This document shows positions 47,885 to 59,599 of a stretch of 64,000 nucleotides of DNA, in pieces (the first letter of the stretch is position 1; each line of letters opens with the position of its first letter). Below the pieces are notes generated by a model. The model searched no databases, was not told where the DNA came from, and saw only the letters and a program-made list of their open reading frames with translations. The position numbers and the translations under genes were made by a program. The stretch is from Bradysia coprophila (lineage: Eukaryota; Arthropoda; Insecta; Diptera; Sciaridae). The stretch is from contig NC_050738.1 in the NCBI RefSeq assembly GCF_014529535.1, positions 9,581,410 to 9,645,409 on the forward strand. The letters are read 5' to 3'.

Positions 47885-48245
47885 AACGCACTTCAAGCAA
47901 AAGTGCTTCAAGCTTCAAACAGCAACTGCCACATAGGGTACTATTTTGTATAAAAAATATTTAAAGATTTTTTAACAGTGCCAAAATTTGTTTGATACAC
48001 TATAGTAGTTAACATGCGACCTATTTGAGGGTATTGAAAATTTCGCAGGCGTTTTTAACACAGAAAGCGCCAAAATGTATACTAAAATGTATACTCAAAT
48101 AGGTCGCATGTTAACTACTACTATCCAGCTTCAGTACTCTATTTAGAGGACCACTCATGCTTGAAGTGAGTTGGCATAATACATCCTATCCACATAGTTA
48201 CAACCAACGCGCTTCAAGCATGAGTGCTACTCTAAATAGGGTGGC
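47885..48245. mobile_element. AACGCACTTCAAGCA MITE copies with a nested foldback
   Basis: A member of this family spans 47885-48172 (AACGCACTTCAAGCAAAAGT to ACTCATGCTTGAAGTGAGTT). A foldback is inserted at about 48003-48122, with arms TAGTAGTTAACATGCGACCT and AGGTCGCATGTTAACTACTA. A further partial copy starts at 48206 (AACGCGCTTCAAGCATGAGT). Confidence 0.65.
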
Positions 48246-48346
48246 TTGGCAATGTATCACACAACTCTAAAACACTGGGAAAAACCATTTCACGTAAAAT
48301 AGTAGTTCATTTGGTAAGTCGTTTCTTATTAACGATTCTTATATAT

Positions 48347-48396
48347 TTATGAGACATTTCATTGCTTTGGAGAAGATTCGTCTTCAAATTTCAACA
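48347..48396 (+). pseudogene. Fragment of SAP/TM gene exon 3
   Basis: TTTATGAGACATTTCATTGC followed by TTTGGAGAAGATTCGTCTTC resembles the start of exon 3 of the gene at 50405-51327 (MRQFITLEKVRLQ). The similarity ends after about 50 bases. A fourth trace of this sequence in the window. Confidence 0.5.
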
Positions 48397-48699
48397 AGAG
48401 CTCACACAATTTTTCACAAAGACCGACTGAGGCTGGGTGAAGAGACTGCCGTACTATGCTAAATTACTGTCGCATAGGAAATGAAGATCGAGAGAATTTG
48501 TTTTTATTTATAATGCAAGTTTTGTGCTGTAACAATTTACATTCTAGATTTATTCATTCAAAAATTTTTATTACAAGTCTATCAACTAGGTTCTAGTTGA
48601 TCGAATATTGAACTATAAAAGAAGAAAATAAATCAAATAGAAGAATATTAAAATTTCAAAATTATGTGAGATTTTAGATACGTCGTCTATCCAGTCTAT

Positions 48700-48844
48700 C
48701 AGGGCCGCAGCTAGACAGGAATTTCAGGGCGGGCTCAAGACTAGAAAAACTGTTTCTATATAGGAAAATGAAAGAAAAACCGGTTTTTCTAGAGTTTTCA
48801 GAGCGGGCTCAGCCCGCTCAAGCCCCTTAGTAGCTACGGCTCTG
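48700..48844. mobile_element. hAT-type MITE, 145 bp, perfect 8-bp target duplication
   Basis: Starts CAGGGCCGCAGCTAGACAGG and ends TAGTAGCTACGGCTCTG. It is flanked by CAGTCTAT on both sides (48692-48699 and 48845-48852). A related terminal sequence bounds the element at 4036-4403. An internal CAGAGCGGGCTCAGCCCGCT palindrome is present. Confidence 0.85.
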
Positions 48845-49838
48845 CAGTCTATCAAAAAGGTATAGTGGCAGTGGAGGGTATTGTAGTCTATTGGAAGCAT
48901 ACACACAGAATATTATTGGTAACTGTACCTCATAGAAAACGTACTTAATGTTTGTAATCACGATAACTTAATTAATTCTGAACCGATTTTCAAAAGTTTT
49001 GTTTTGATCAACAAAGAATCAAATTCATCAGGTCAAGTTCGTAGATGGATAATATTGGAGTAGTGGGATGGTAGTAATTGTACACAGACTTTTTCCTTGT
49101 TGCCACGATAAAATAAGTAAGTCCTTGAGGTCAAGTTCGTAGTATTGAAGCAGCGAGATGGGATTAATTCTATTATTGTTTTTTGAACGATTTTTACATT
49201 TTGACCAATGATATAATAGTGGGATAGATAGGCCTTCTATGTAAATATTTTGTTCAAGAGGTGAAGCAAAAACCAATACGAAATATTCAATTGTGTGTGT
49301 GAGTACCTTAAATTTATGGTACTTACGTATTTTCGTACTTATTTTGAAATGTAGGCGCGAAGAAAATTTGCATTTTCACTTTTTCTTCGAAATTGGTTTA
49401 AAGGATTTCTTTTGTGTTCAATTAAATATTTATCGAACTGAAATTTATATTTCATATAAACAATCTCTCATTGTCCCCAATATTGAACTAATTTTGTGAT
49501 TTTTTCCTTTTCGATCGAAAAAATTTTTATTAGAAATTTCGACGATCGGAGAATTCAATCAGTTGGCTGAATTTACAAACTTTCACGTTCAGTAGTCACG
49601 CATATATAGTTTATAATAAACGTGTTAACATCGCATCGTCAAAATTAAAAAATGTTTAAGAAAATTGGTTAGAAAATGTGTGTAATTAGGTAGTGAACAG
49701 TTTATGTGTAATTGATAGTAGAATTTTCCTTTAAAGTGGTAAAAGTTCATTTCGAAAAGTCAGCAACAATTTAATGAAATTGTCAAAATTAATTTGAATG
49801 TGTAAGTGTGTGTGTATCAATAGTACATTACTATGCAA

Positions 49839-49941
49839 GGGAAGTAAAGTGATATCTCGTATCCAGATGAGAAAAAGTATACGAGGGCGGCAGCCCGAGG
49901 TACTTTTACTCATCGTGATACGAGATATCACTTTATTTTCC
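49839..49941. mobile_element. Foldback MITE with GC-rich apex
   Basis: GGAAGTAAAGTGATATCTCG pairs with CGAGATATCACTTTATTTTC. The apex contains GAGGGCGGCAGCCCGAGG. The left flank TAGTACATTACTATGCAAGG recalls the start of MITE B near 14359. Confidence 0.7.
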
Positions 49942-50104
49942 GTGTGTAGTACGACGTTTTACTATGCGAGTGATGAAAAGGTTATTGCCTATACATGTAA
50001 TAGCCTTATTACATGCACCAGCATAGTAAATGTATATTACACTGAGTTTACTTTTGCTTCACGATTTCGTCTACGTAATTCCTGTCTATTACACTATTAT
50101 GTCA

Positions 50105-50250
50105 TTGATTTTGACGATATCATTGTCGTGGGTGAAATTTTTTCGAACGATAATATCGTTTTTTCACGAAAAACAAAATTATCATCTTAAAAACGGGGTT
50201 ATCGTCTCACTAAAAAACGATATTATCGTCTTAAAATGATAATTTAATGC
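50105..50250. repeat. Cluster of GATAATATCGTT palindromic words
   Basis: GACGATATCATTGTCG, ACGATAATATCGTT, GTTATCGTCTC and AACGATATTATCGTCTTAAA occur within about 120 bp, separated by A-rich spacers. The same short palindromic word is repeated with variation. It lies 155 bp upstream of the SAP gene start; whether it is regulatory or a transposon remnant is unknown. Confidence 0.5.
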
Positions 50251-50404
50251 CATCGAATTCTGGGTTAATTAATTTTATATTTTGCCACTTAAAAAACGTA
50301 ATTTGAAACCGTTGAAACGGTTGAAACAGAAAAATACTTGCGCCCCCTCCTCTAATCCAGATTCTCGCATTGGCAAGTCATTATCAGTTGTAAATTAATA
50401 CAAT

Positions 50405-51327
50405 ATGGACGACAAAAAGTTCACAGTTATATCACTAAAAAAAGAACTAAAGAGACGCGGCTTACCTATTAAGGGTAATAAAGCCGACATGCTAAAGGTG
50501 CTCCAAGCTGACATAAGTTCAAGTGAGTAGTCTTATATTAAAAATTTATTGAATGTGAAATCGACGGAAATATTAATTTTCTCAACACCGCCACTCTCGT
50601 TGGATCTTTTGATAAAAACGTTATATGCAACTCGGTGGCATAAAGTGAATTTTGGTCCACTCTAGTGCCTAAAATAGATATTTATGCAACTCAGAAACTT
50701 TGAAAACCGCAAACTTTAGATGCATAAACCATTGTATGAATCTCGCTGCGAAGTGCTTTTTTAGGCACACGATGCGTAATGGGCACGAGGAGGCCACAAC
50801 TTGCCACCGACGTTCATACTGAGTTGCATAAAAGCACGAAACAATTTCTCGAAAATATTCCCTGTATGCGCCCCCGATTAGTAATATATATTAGTAAGTT
50901 TGTATCTAGAGCCTTCTGGCTCTCGTGAGTAAGCAAATTTTCCCGCAGGTACCTAAGATACTATTGAACATTTCTTCCTTCTTTGTAATCAATTGTTTAA
51001 CTTTGCCTTTTCCACAGCCAGCAACACTTCAACAGTGATGTCGGTGGGATCGCCTGCCCCTGTGGAATGTGTATCAGTGCGGGAAATCGACAGTCCGAAT
51101 GGTAAGAGTAATGACATTGTAAGTACGTCTTTGCTTAGTTAGTCCTAAATGTTGTAGAATTCATGAGACAGTTCATTACTTTGGAAAAGGTTCGCCTCCA
51201 ACAACAGCAGCAGCAGCAGCATCAACAGTCACGGTTCTATTTTATAGTGACTGCGACGGTACTTTTTGTTGGTGCTTTTTTCGAACCAGACAAAGCAGCT
51301 CAATTTGTTACATTAAATGGACTATAA
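50405..51327 (+). CDS. SAP-domain mini-protein with a C-terminal membrane segment
   Basis: Three exons, 50405-50522, 51018-51101 and 51158-51327, join in frame (both junctions phase 1) with GTGAGT, CCACAG, GTAAGA and TTGTAG sites; 123 residues. Residues 1-39 form a SAP/HeH helix-extension-helix: FTVISLKKELKRRGLPIKGN followed by KADMLKVLQAD, with the usual L-K-x-E-L-K-x-R-G-L pattern. A Ser/Pro-rich linker follows, then a short amphipathic stretch (FMRQFITLEKVRLQ), a Gln run, and one hydrophobic segment, FYFIVTATVLFVGAFF, about 20 residues before the end. SAP and HeH domains bind chromatin, and HeH domains occur in inner nuclear membrane proteins. A nuclear-envelope DNA tether is therefore a reasonable inference, not shown. 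Tails of this gene are duplicated at 41985, 44731 and 48347. It is convergent with Dna2. Confidence 0.7.
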
Positions 51328-52189
51328 TACCGTTGTAAGCTCTCGGCGTTTTTTTTATAAGTTAAGAAACGAATTTCATCCTACTATTCTGTTACGAACA
51401 GAACAAAGTCTGTATTACTGAGTTACTGATTGCTTACTGTTCACAATTTTCGCTGTTTTTCCATTATTAGCACTTACTAGTCTACGCACACTCAACCGGA
51501 AAGCAGTGGTAGAGTAATTTTTTTCAAGTGAAAATAGCAACACTTGAAGATGATTCCTTGTACACAGCCCCCAAACAACAACTATCGCGAAAGTTCCTTC
51601 CTGTAGCAAAATGATGCATGTTCATCGTACATTGTACGAGCTTATGAACCAGGGAGTTCTTCTATAAAAGTGTTTGTTGTAGAACCTCAAGTTTCGACAG
51701 TATTTGTCGCTTAGCACAAATTTGATAGAAGTTTGCAAGAAATCTGAAAATTTGTGTTAGGAGATGCGGGAAATCAGAAACAAAACTAAATTTTTTATTT
51801 ACATCTTTAAAAAAAAATTCTATTTAAAATCGCTTGATAAGATTTTAGTGTAGACAATTGAGTCGTACAACTTTACTATTGCATAGAAAAATAGGTCAGC
51901 ATCCTCTTAAATTTTTTGTGTAACAGTAACTTATTAACCGTACGAAGAAACACCTTTGGATTTTTGGCTAAAACATGAAGAATCGATTTTTTTAACTGTG
52001 AAAATTCTATGTCTCCAGTTTCGTGGCTGATCACAATGTGAATGTGAGATACTCTCAGAGTTCTACAACAACCAAATACAAAGTATACAGTAGAAGGTTC
52101 CAAAAATAACCAAATAAAATTGTACCAAGTCATACAAATCGAAACACTCCGATCCGAAACATGTTTCGAAGACTCTGCAGAATTCTGCG
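51328..52189. other. 3' flank of the SAP gene
   Basis: Includes a diverged match to 45040-45240 (ACACTCAAC, AAGATGATTCCTTG against GAAGGTGGTCCCTT, CCTGTAG), which shows that the duplication behind the composite block extended past the SAP gene stop. Nothing coding is supported. Confidence 0.45.
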
Positions 52190-52530
52190 AATCTTGAAGA
52201 CAGTGATACCGTACATCAAATGCAATGGAAGCGAAGGGAAAATGAATTTTGCCTGGTTTATGGTCCTCATAGACAGAGGACCTCGGCATTGCACGATATT
52301 TGTTTCTAAATTTGGTCACCCATGTCAAAAATGGTCTAAAATATCAGTCGATACTGTCCAGAATCTGGAAATAATCTGCAATTCTGGAAAAATTGGTCAC
52401 TTACATCAAACGCAATGGAGGCGAAACGAAATTTAATTTTGTCTGGTTTATGGCATACATAGACAGAGGACCTGGGCATTGCACGATATTTATTCCAAAA
52501 CAGGGTCACCCATATCAAAAATAAGTCGAA
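52190..52530. repeat. 190-bp direct tandem duplication
   Basis: ACATCAAATGCAATGGAAGC at 52213 and ACATCAAACGCAATGGAGGC at 52403 start two copies that continue through GCCTGGTTTATGG / GTCTGGTTTATGG, CATAGACAGAGGACCT and GCATTGCACGATATTT. Copies are about 85-90% alike. Adjacent to the Dna2 3' end. Confidence 0.75.
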
Positions 52531-52632
52531 ATATTAGTTTGAAATCAGTCGATACCGTGCAATATTGCACGGTAACGACGGTTTATTTACCCATTTTTCA
52601 CGCTATTTTTGATATGGGTGACCCTGTTTTGG
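52495..52632. repeat. Foldback close to the Dna2 3' end with a 22-bp perfect central palindrome
   Basis: CCAAAACAGGGTCACCCATA plus TCAAAAATA pairs with TATTTTTGA plus TATGGGTGACCCTGTTTTGG. Within the loop, 52553-52574 is a perfect 22-bp palindrome centred on CAATATTG. It lies 86 bp downstream of the Dna2 stop codon and probably falls in the 3' UTR. Confidence 0.7.
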
Positions 52633-52717
52633 GTCTTTTTGGGTTTTGGGTTTTTTTGTCCTCGGTAATTTTTATAGACCCCGGTCAAGAAAACAAAAGC
52701 CACACCTGATTTCACAC

Positions 52718-55700
52718 TCAAACATTTTCTTTATTTACTAGATTCACTAAATCTGCCATAATTCGTTGCCAGCTAAAATCCTGTTTTCCATCAACCAAAT
52801 CCAATTTAGACATGCCACTCAAATGCGAAAACAATGCCTTAAACGGACCATAAACATTGAGACTGTTCACATCACCGACAATAATCAGTTTATGTTGAGA
52901 TCGCGTTATCGCCACCGTCAGCCGACGGAAATCTTGAAGGATTTCCTTATCGTTTGCAATGGCTTCAGTCTTAGTGTCCGGATTATCGAACTTTGTGCAA
53001 GAGTAAATTATAACCGATTTGTCGCGTCCTTGATATTGATCGACAGTATTCACTTCGATGCCTCTTTGGTTCTCCGGAATGCCGGTCTCGAAATTGTCCA
53101 TCAACTTTTTCAAAACATTCACTTGTGATGTGAATGTAGCTATCACACCGATGCTTGAGCCAAGCACACCGGTTTGAATGAGTGAGTCGACTAGTTTTAA
53201 CACAACACCTGCTTCACAGTAATTGGAATAAATTCTCGATTTCACTTTTTCCGTGTCTGATTTAGTCACATCATTCGTTGCAGGATGAGTGAATGGCTTC
53301 TCCAGACTTTTCGCCAATTTTTCGCTTTGTGTAAAAACATTGCCCGTATTCAAGAGGATCACAGACTGATCGATGTGTGTCGAGATTGATTTTGAAATCC
53401 ATTTTTCATTAGTGGTAGCCTTCTGTGTAGTTTTCATAGTAGCGGATGCAACAGCATTGTTAGCACATTTCAATGCTCCTTTGTATGTTAAGCTGTTCGC
53501 CAATTTGGCTATGGTTTTATTCATTCGATACTGCAGTGAGAGAACCACTGTTGCCTGTGAACTGTCCAATCGGTGGAAAAGACTCTCATCTGCACCCAAT
53601 TTTCTGGAATTTTATTTTTTTTTCGAAATTTAGAGAACGGTAGAGGTGATGGAACGGTCATGCATTGACACATACTTAGCTTCTTTCGACTTCACAATCG
53701 GTGGTAGTTGTTCGGGATCGCCAACCAGGATGAATTTATTGGCGCTGATTAAAGGTCTGATCACTGTGCTTTGAAAAACTTGAGTAGCTTCGTCTACAAT
53801 GCAGACATCGAAAGTACGATGAACCAAGAGCGGATGGGCTGATCCTAAGCATGTGACACCGACAATGTTCTACAAAAAACCGACAAATTAACCGAAATTT
53901 TTAAGAAATTAAATTCCGAAGCAAATCGAACTCACATAAGTTTCGTACACTCGACTCAGATCTTCGGGTGTTTTACAGTCGACCGTTAGCACACATTCGC
54001 AGTAATTTTTGATATCGTCAGGAACCCTAGAAGGATCGGCAAGCCGAAGGAATGTTAAATTTTCCTTAAGCAGCCTCAACAGCACATTGTCGACGGCAGA
54101 ATGTGTATGGCTCGTTATCAACACTGATTTTCCCATCATCACCAGAAGGCACACAATGGCGGCGATCGTTTGAGTTTTTCCCGTTCCTATAAGAACTAGT
54201 ACGGTCACGTGTCTGGCTTAATTTAAGTTTAGGACATTATTCACCGGGCAGTCCTTTCAAAAGTAGATACTCGTTTACGGTCAGCGCCTTCAAAACGGCT
54301 TCCTGTTGGATGATGTTCAATTTTTGCAATACACGTTTTCCGTCGGTTGCGATGATTTTCGGTAACGTTTTCGAGAATGTCGGTGGCATACGATCGATGA
54401 TGATGCTTTGGGAAATTATTGTCGCTAATTATCGCTTTGGAGCTCAAGATATTTCTATATTAATGCTAACCTCCTCAGCCGACGAGTACTATCACGATCA
54501 TCCAATAATGCGCCGATGGTGGCCAAATTAAATTTGGTGAATGTCTGCGAGTCATTTCTGTCCAAAATGAACGATTCGTCTTTGTATCGTTTGGTCAAAT
54601 CCCTTCGGAAATAGAATGAAACGACACGTTTTACCACTCACAACTCCCTCATATTCGTTCCTTTACCTCTCCAAGCTCATCTTAATGGTCGTTTTAGTAA
54701 TTCCAATAACCCGTCCAGCCGCAATAGCGATCCGTTTCAACGTGCTAACTCGAAGATACTCGCCAGTGTTCAGTCCAGTCAATGTGTGATCGCTGACTAA
54801 GTCACCACCAGATTTCCGCTTGAAAGTATGCAAATATCGGTCTTCGACTTCAACCACATCATCGGAAAGTACCAGGTCAATGATCGATTGACCGTACGTC
54901 GCTCGCTGTTCGGGAGTACGCAACCACAAGTACTTCAATTGATTTTCTATCAAAAAATGTCACTTTTATTTTCGGAACAGCATCCACCTCTTACAGAACT
55001 TACCGTTACTCATTTGCTCCTCTTCCAGTGCCAATAGTCCGTTCCATTTGATGAAATAGTCAATGTGATCTGATGTCAACTGAGGAGTTTGTTGATGAAG
55101 TTCTTTCAGTGGATGCGTGTCAGGTAAAACGATCGATTCGTCGCGACTGAGAAATGAACCACAAATGAGATTGTATGGACAGTTACTGCATGCGCTGTGA
55201 TGGTTTATCGGTTCCGGTAAAACAGGGACAGCAAATGTTTCACGGTCGGTTAATGTTATTTTCATGTTCTTCTTGATTTTGTCGGTCAAATCAGTGTTTG
55301 CTATGTGAGAAGCCACTTCATTTCGTAACATTATCAAACCCCGTTGCTCGTTCCTATTAATGTTCACTTCCTTCATGACCCCTTCTCTGGAAAACAAATT
55401 TCACGTAGATGATGGTCATGCAAGCGGATTACCAATCAATTTTACCTTAGATACAGCAACAGGCCAGAATTAATCGGTTTTCCTTCAAGTTCTGACATCA
55501 TCATTTGGTATAGCATCAGCTGACCTCGATGTTCCATTGAAAAACTCGGTTTTCCCGTTTTTATTTCGAGTGGCATGGATGAACGAGAATTTCCCTTTTT
55601 CACCTGAACCGAAACATCCACTTTTCCCTTCAGACCGAGCTTCGGAATCCAAATGTTCTCTTCAATGTCGTCAATTCGTTCAATCTTCCCGGCAAAATTG

Positions 55701-56670
55701 TCTTTCTCAATCTTCTTTCCCTCCTGCGTTATGTATGTTGCGACAAATTCCGCAATTTTCTGCACAAATTTCACCATCTCCGTACGGACATCGGCCGGAG
55801 TCATCATCGTTTCGTACATGGTGTACATCATTTGATGGCTTTGCAGCATTTCATCACAAATCGACATAATTTCGTCGAATTTCGTTAACTGGCGTTTCAG
55901 CGTGATCTGAAAAAGTTCGTGAACAATCGATCCGATGGCCATGATTTTGTTGTTACAATCGATTCCGGTAAAACGTTCAGCTAGAACTCCTTTGCGACGA
56001 CAAAACAACGAGCCAACGACGGACGTACCGGACACCAGATAATCAGGAGCTGTGACCACATACCCGAATTGGTCATCTACGCAGAAGCAATTGAATTTTT
56101 CACTCCATTTAGCAATGACAGAGATTACATCGTTAATGGTTACATAAGTGTTGATCCTAAAGTAAAAGGATTTGTAGTTCAGGCAAAATGCGCAATTAAA
56201 TGGCTCCACTATCTTTACCAAGATCCCTGCAACCTAAAATCAATTTCATTTTCTGTATTTTCCTCACGTACCGTCAACAAAACGTCGAAATCATTTCTGT
56301 GTACTGATGTAACGACGCACCTTCGCCAAACTGATAGATCAACACTACCCCTGCCGACCTGAAACGAAAGACGTAGTTCATGATGCTTTTCTTGAAGTTG
56401 GATTAATCCTGTACTGACTGAAAGTGTTTCAATGTTAAAATCATCCAAGAAATCGATGTCATTTAGCAGGTCATGGAAATTGTTATCGATGACCGGGTCT
56501 TTAACTACCAAATTTTCAGAAACAATAACATTCGTCACAACAACACCATCACTGTCCATTGTTTTGGTGCTCTTTTTACGTTGCTTTTTCTTATGTTTAT
56601 CTTGTGGTGTGCCGGGAATGACGTCCTCGTCAGTTTGGTTAATTTTACGTTTATTGCCACTTGGCTTCAT
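52718..56670 (-). CDS. Dna2: DNA replication helicase/nuclease Dna2
   Basis: Dna2 trims long 5' flaps in Okazaki fragment maturation and resects DNA ends; it acts in the nucleus and in mitochondria. Nine exons join in frame: 56670-56219, 56156-55446, 55386-55004, 54946-54667, 54602-54471, 54405-54245, 54186-53936, 53869-53676, 53603-52718; introns are 40-72 bp; 1,149 residues. The RecB-type nuclease has GSIVHELFQITL, LGLKGKVDVSV, LEIKTGK and HRGQLMLYQ. Four iron-sulphur cysteines are at about 203, 454, 457 and 463 (CSNCPYNLIC). SF1 helicase motifs: GTGKTQT at about 707, TSHTHSAVDN, DEAT, GDPEQLPP, LQYRMN, VNTVDQYQGRD and VAITRSQHKL. The first 150 residues are a basic, poorly conserved tail. 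The ATG at 56670 is the first in frame. All key residues are intact. A partial copy lies at 45470-46334. Confidence 0.96.
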
Positions 56671-56940
56671 TATTTGTAAAAACGATAAAAAACAATGCAA
56701 AAATAAAATTTAAAATTACGGACTATTGCTGTCCTGTTTCGGTTTACAAAATCGACCGTTTTGACATTTTGATATTTTTTGGCGCGAAATTGAAGTACTA
56801 AGTGAAATTTGAATTCAAAGTCCCAGTAAGTCTTTCACCAATCAAACAAATCAGATGGGATTTACGGTTTTAATTGAAGTATTCGGACTATATTTCGGAG
56901 ATTAAATATAATATTTATTGATATGAGAGTATAAGATGGG

Positions 56941-57217
56941 TACACAGTTGGTGAAAAATGCATGCAAAATACATGAAAAATGATGTTCGTACCACAAGTT
57001 GCAAAATGCGTGAATAATGAGTTTAATCGCAGTCCAAAGTTAACAATTTACATTTTATTGGAATACAAACTATGCGCTATTGGTACCTTCGGCGAAAATA
57101 ATTACCAATAGCGCTGAGTTTGGATCCTAATAAAATGTAAATTGTTAACTTTGGAATGCGATTAAACACATTTTTCACGCATTTTGCAACTTGTGGTACG
57201 AACCACCAACTGTGTAT
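56941..57217. mobile_element. Foldback MITE, about 120-bp arms
   Basis: TACACAGTTGGTG at the left and CACCAACTGTGTA at the right, with CGTACCACAAGTTGCAAAAT and GTTAACAATTTACATTTTAT arms facing their complements. Apex TTGGTACCTTCGGCGAAAAT. Non-coding. Confidence 0.8.
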
Positions 57218-57261
57218 TAGCCTATATGATATAATATGAATAGTTAATAAATGCAGATCGT

Positions 57262-57443
57262 AAAAAATGGACCCATGGAAAATATATGAGATAAAATGTA
57301 TGAGTTTTCTGTCAAATATTTTGCAAGCTCGGTGTAAACCTAATGTTTACACTGTGCTTGCAAAATATTTCACAGTTGGCTCATACATTTTGTGTCATAT
57401 TTTCCATGGGTCTATTTTTCACGCATTTTTAACGAACTGTGTA
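57262..57443. mobile_element. Second foldback with a duplicated ACTGTGTA end
   Basis: GACCCATGGAAAATATATGA plus TGTATGAG pairs with CTCATACA plus TGTCATATTTTCCATGGGTC. The apex pairs TTGCAAGCTCGGTGTAAACC with GTTTACACTGTGCTTGCAA. The stretch CACGCATTTTTAACGAACTG after it repeats the end of the neighbouring element. A degraded relative lies near 61800-61905. Confidence 0.7.
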
Positions 57444-57675
57444 GTCTTACTAATAGATTAGGACAAGGTAGATATTTGGGCGGAGGTAATGCCATATATA
57501 ACCGAATCAGATGAGCAGTGGCACGAAAATTCGATACAAACGCCATCTATCGTTTTCTTTAAAAACACAAAATTGCTCAGAAACCTGAGTCACCTGTTTT
57601 GTGATAGGCACTATATTTTGTGAAACACAAGCAAATCATAGTCAACCATTTTAAAAGACGTCAAGGTGTCATTAG

Positions 57676-57978
57676 CCAATGAAAGTAAATATATGAAGGT
57701 AAATATACATACTGAAGGTAGCGCAAATCCTCAGGGAATAGCAAGAAATGCGGACCCCAAGTTCCGGGTGAATATATGATTTGTTATGTTGCATCCGTGA
57801 CGTTTCGCGCGATAATGTTGTTGGAAGTGTGTTGTATAGTATTGAGTTTTGGCTTGTGTTGCAACCTAACAAAGTAAATTTGACTTGTGTCCAACATTAT
57901 AAAAACTATATTCACTCGAAAGTAGGGGTCCGTGTGTTCTTGCGGATTTGCGTTACCTTCAGTGTTTATATACTTTGG
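57676..57978. mobile_element. Relative of the 33599 MITE, with 7-bp target duplication
   Basis: Shares ATACTGAAGGTAGCGCAAAT / ATTTGCGTTACCTTCAG ends and the TTCCGGGTGAATATA block with 33599-33895. It is flanked by TCATTAG (57669-57675 and 57979-57985). Non-coding. Confidence 0.75.
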
Positions 57979-57985
57979 TCATTAG

Positions 57986-59295
57986 CATCGAACTAATGTG
58001 CTAGACCGCGCGTTGAATGGCATTACCTTCTGCCCATATATTTCCGGTGGGTTTTGAAATTAAGTTTCTCTATGTTGTCCACATTGCAATGTCAAACATA
58101 TGTCCAAGATCTTTAATTTAGGTGCTAGGTGAAGTGGTGAAGTTCTTTTTCACCAAGCAATCAGCGTTACTTCCCAATTGAAATATCTAGAAATTGTCAA
58201 TAACGTGTGGCAGCGTATTAAAAACCAAAATCAAAACCTACTAGAAACCGATCCACTTCTCAACGGGCGATAAATAAACAAATTCCTTAATCTATAAAAG
58301 CAGAACTTCATTAATTCAGCTCTGTTCAGAGTAGGCTTCCAATGTTTTTTGTCAGCATAATTGGAACGTATCTAAATCAATAAAATTTCATTTATCTTAT
58401 AATTCGTTTATGTGACGCGTCCCGTTTGTGAATTTTACTATTCACATGTTCTTTGGTTTAGTTTCATCTTCTTCTTCGACACCCAATTTTATTGAAGAAC
58501 ATGGAGATAATGTAGTTTTTTACAGTATTAGCATAGCATCTGAATAGGCTCAGTGCTAGGGTATTAGTGATAAAATGTTGGCAGGTAGAGTTTCCGTGTG
58601 AAGTTGGTTGATGCGATGTGTATACGAGGTCAATAGATCACTAAAATGACCGCTGGCGTGACGATCGACGGTTCAGTTTTGTGTGCAAACTAATGACAAC
58701 CAACTTTGCTTCTAAGGGAATTCCCCGTATTTAGTTCATTTGCATTCATTTCAAAGAATTGGACGCACTCACTTATTCATTACTATGTGAAATTGTGAAG
58801 TTGGTTTCGATTAGTTTGCACACTTTTCCCCACCTTTCCTCACGTTTCCGTCATCAGTTTCACCAAACGAAGAGATCTATAAACAATGTTTATTAAACAC
58901 ACGAGAACGAGGAGGCTTTGCCGTATAAAACCTACGAAATTTTAGTATTGACAAAATGCAATTTCAAAACGAAATTGAATGAATCACTTCCTTCATAACC
59001 TGAACTATATTTGTATTCCCTGTGATCTCTTCTTGTCTACAGAAGAAATATGAATAACTAAGTAAAACAGTTAAAGTAAAAAAGTTCAGCTATCCTTACG
59101 ATTGCCATGTAGAGGTTAAGATGAGTTAAGAGTAAAAGTTTTAGAAGTTTTTGACTTTGCAAAAACTATTCTGATAAAATAATCGTTGAACTTTTTTTGG
59201 GTAGGTCCTTCAACTCTGTGGGGAAGATACTGGATAAGATGCTGTACATATCGATTTTAATTTCAGATTCATTTGAATATGAAAGATTTTACAAT
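57986..59295. other. Intergenic, nothing recognised
   Basis: AT-rich DNA with no coding stretch, RNA gene or repeat that I can support. Confidence 0.5.
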
Positions 59296-59599
59296 TTAAT
59301 GATAGAAAATTTCGCCGAGGTTGTTCGATTCAGGTATTGGACCTATTACCGAAACAACATTTCCTTTTTGTATAGCCACGCTTATTCGTTGAATTAAGTA
59401 AGATGTTGAGCGCTTTTCGTTCGTTTTGTTGGCAATTTTACTCCCTATTTTCTTTATCAAATTCTGGGCAAGTTTTCCGAAAATTGCAGAAGTGTCTGAG
59501 GTGACCGGCACGAAAACAAATTGATTTGATAGTTCGAAATAGTTATTACTTTTGTCAACTTCTGCTTTCTTGGCTGCATATTTCCAAGGCTGTTTACTT
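59296..59599 (-). pseudogene. 3' remnant of a LINE-type reverse-transcriptase ORF
   Basis: On the minus strand an open stretch contains FELSNQFVFVPVTSDTSAIF, LIKKIGSKIANKTNEKRST and YLIQRISVAIQKGNVVSVIG. This arrangement (a VP-ET/TS block, LI-IG-I---T-E-RST, then FLFQRISIAIQRGN) is the C-terminal end of many non-LTR retrotransposon polyproteins. Only this tail of about 100 residues is present. Its 5' side is cut by the hairpin element at 59600. Confidence 0.6.
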
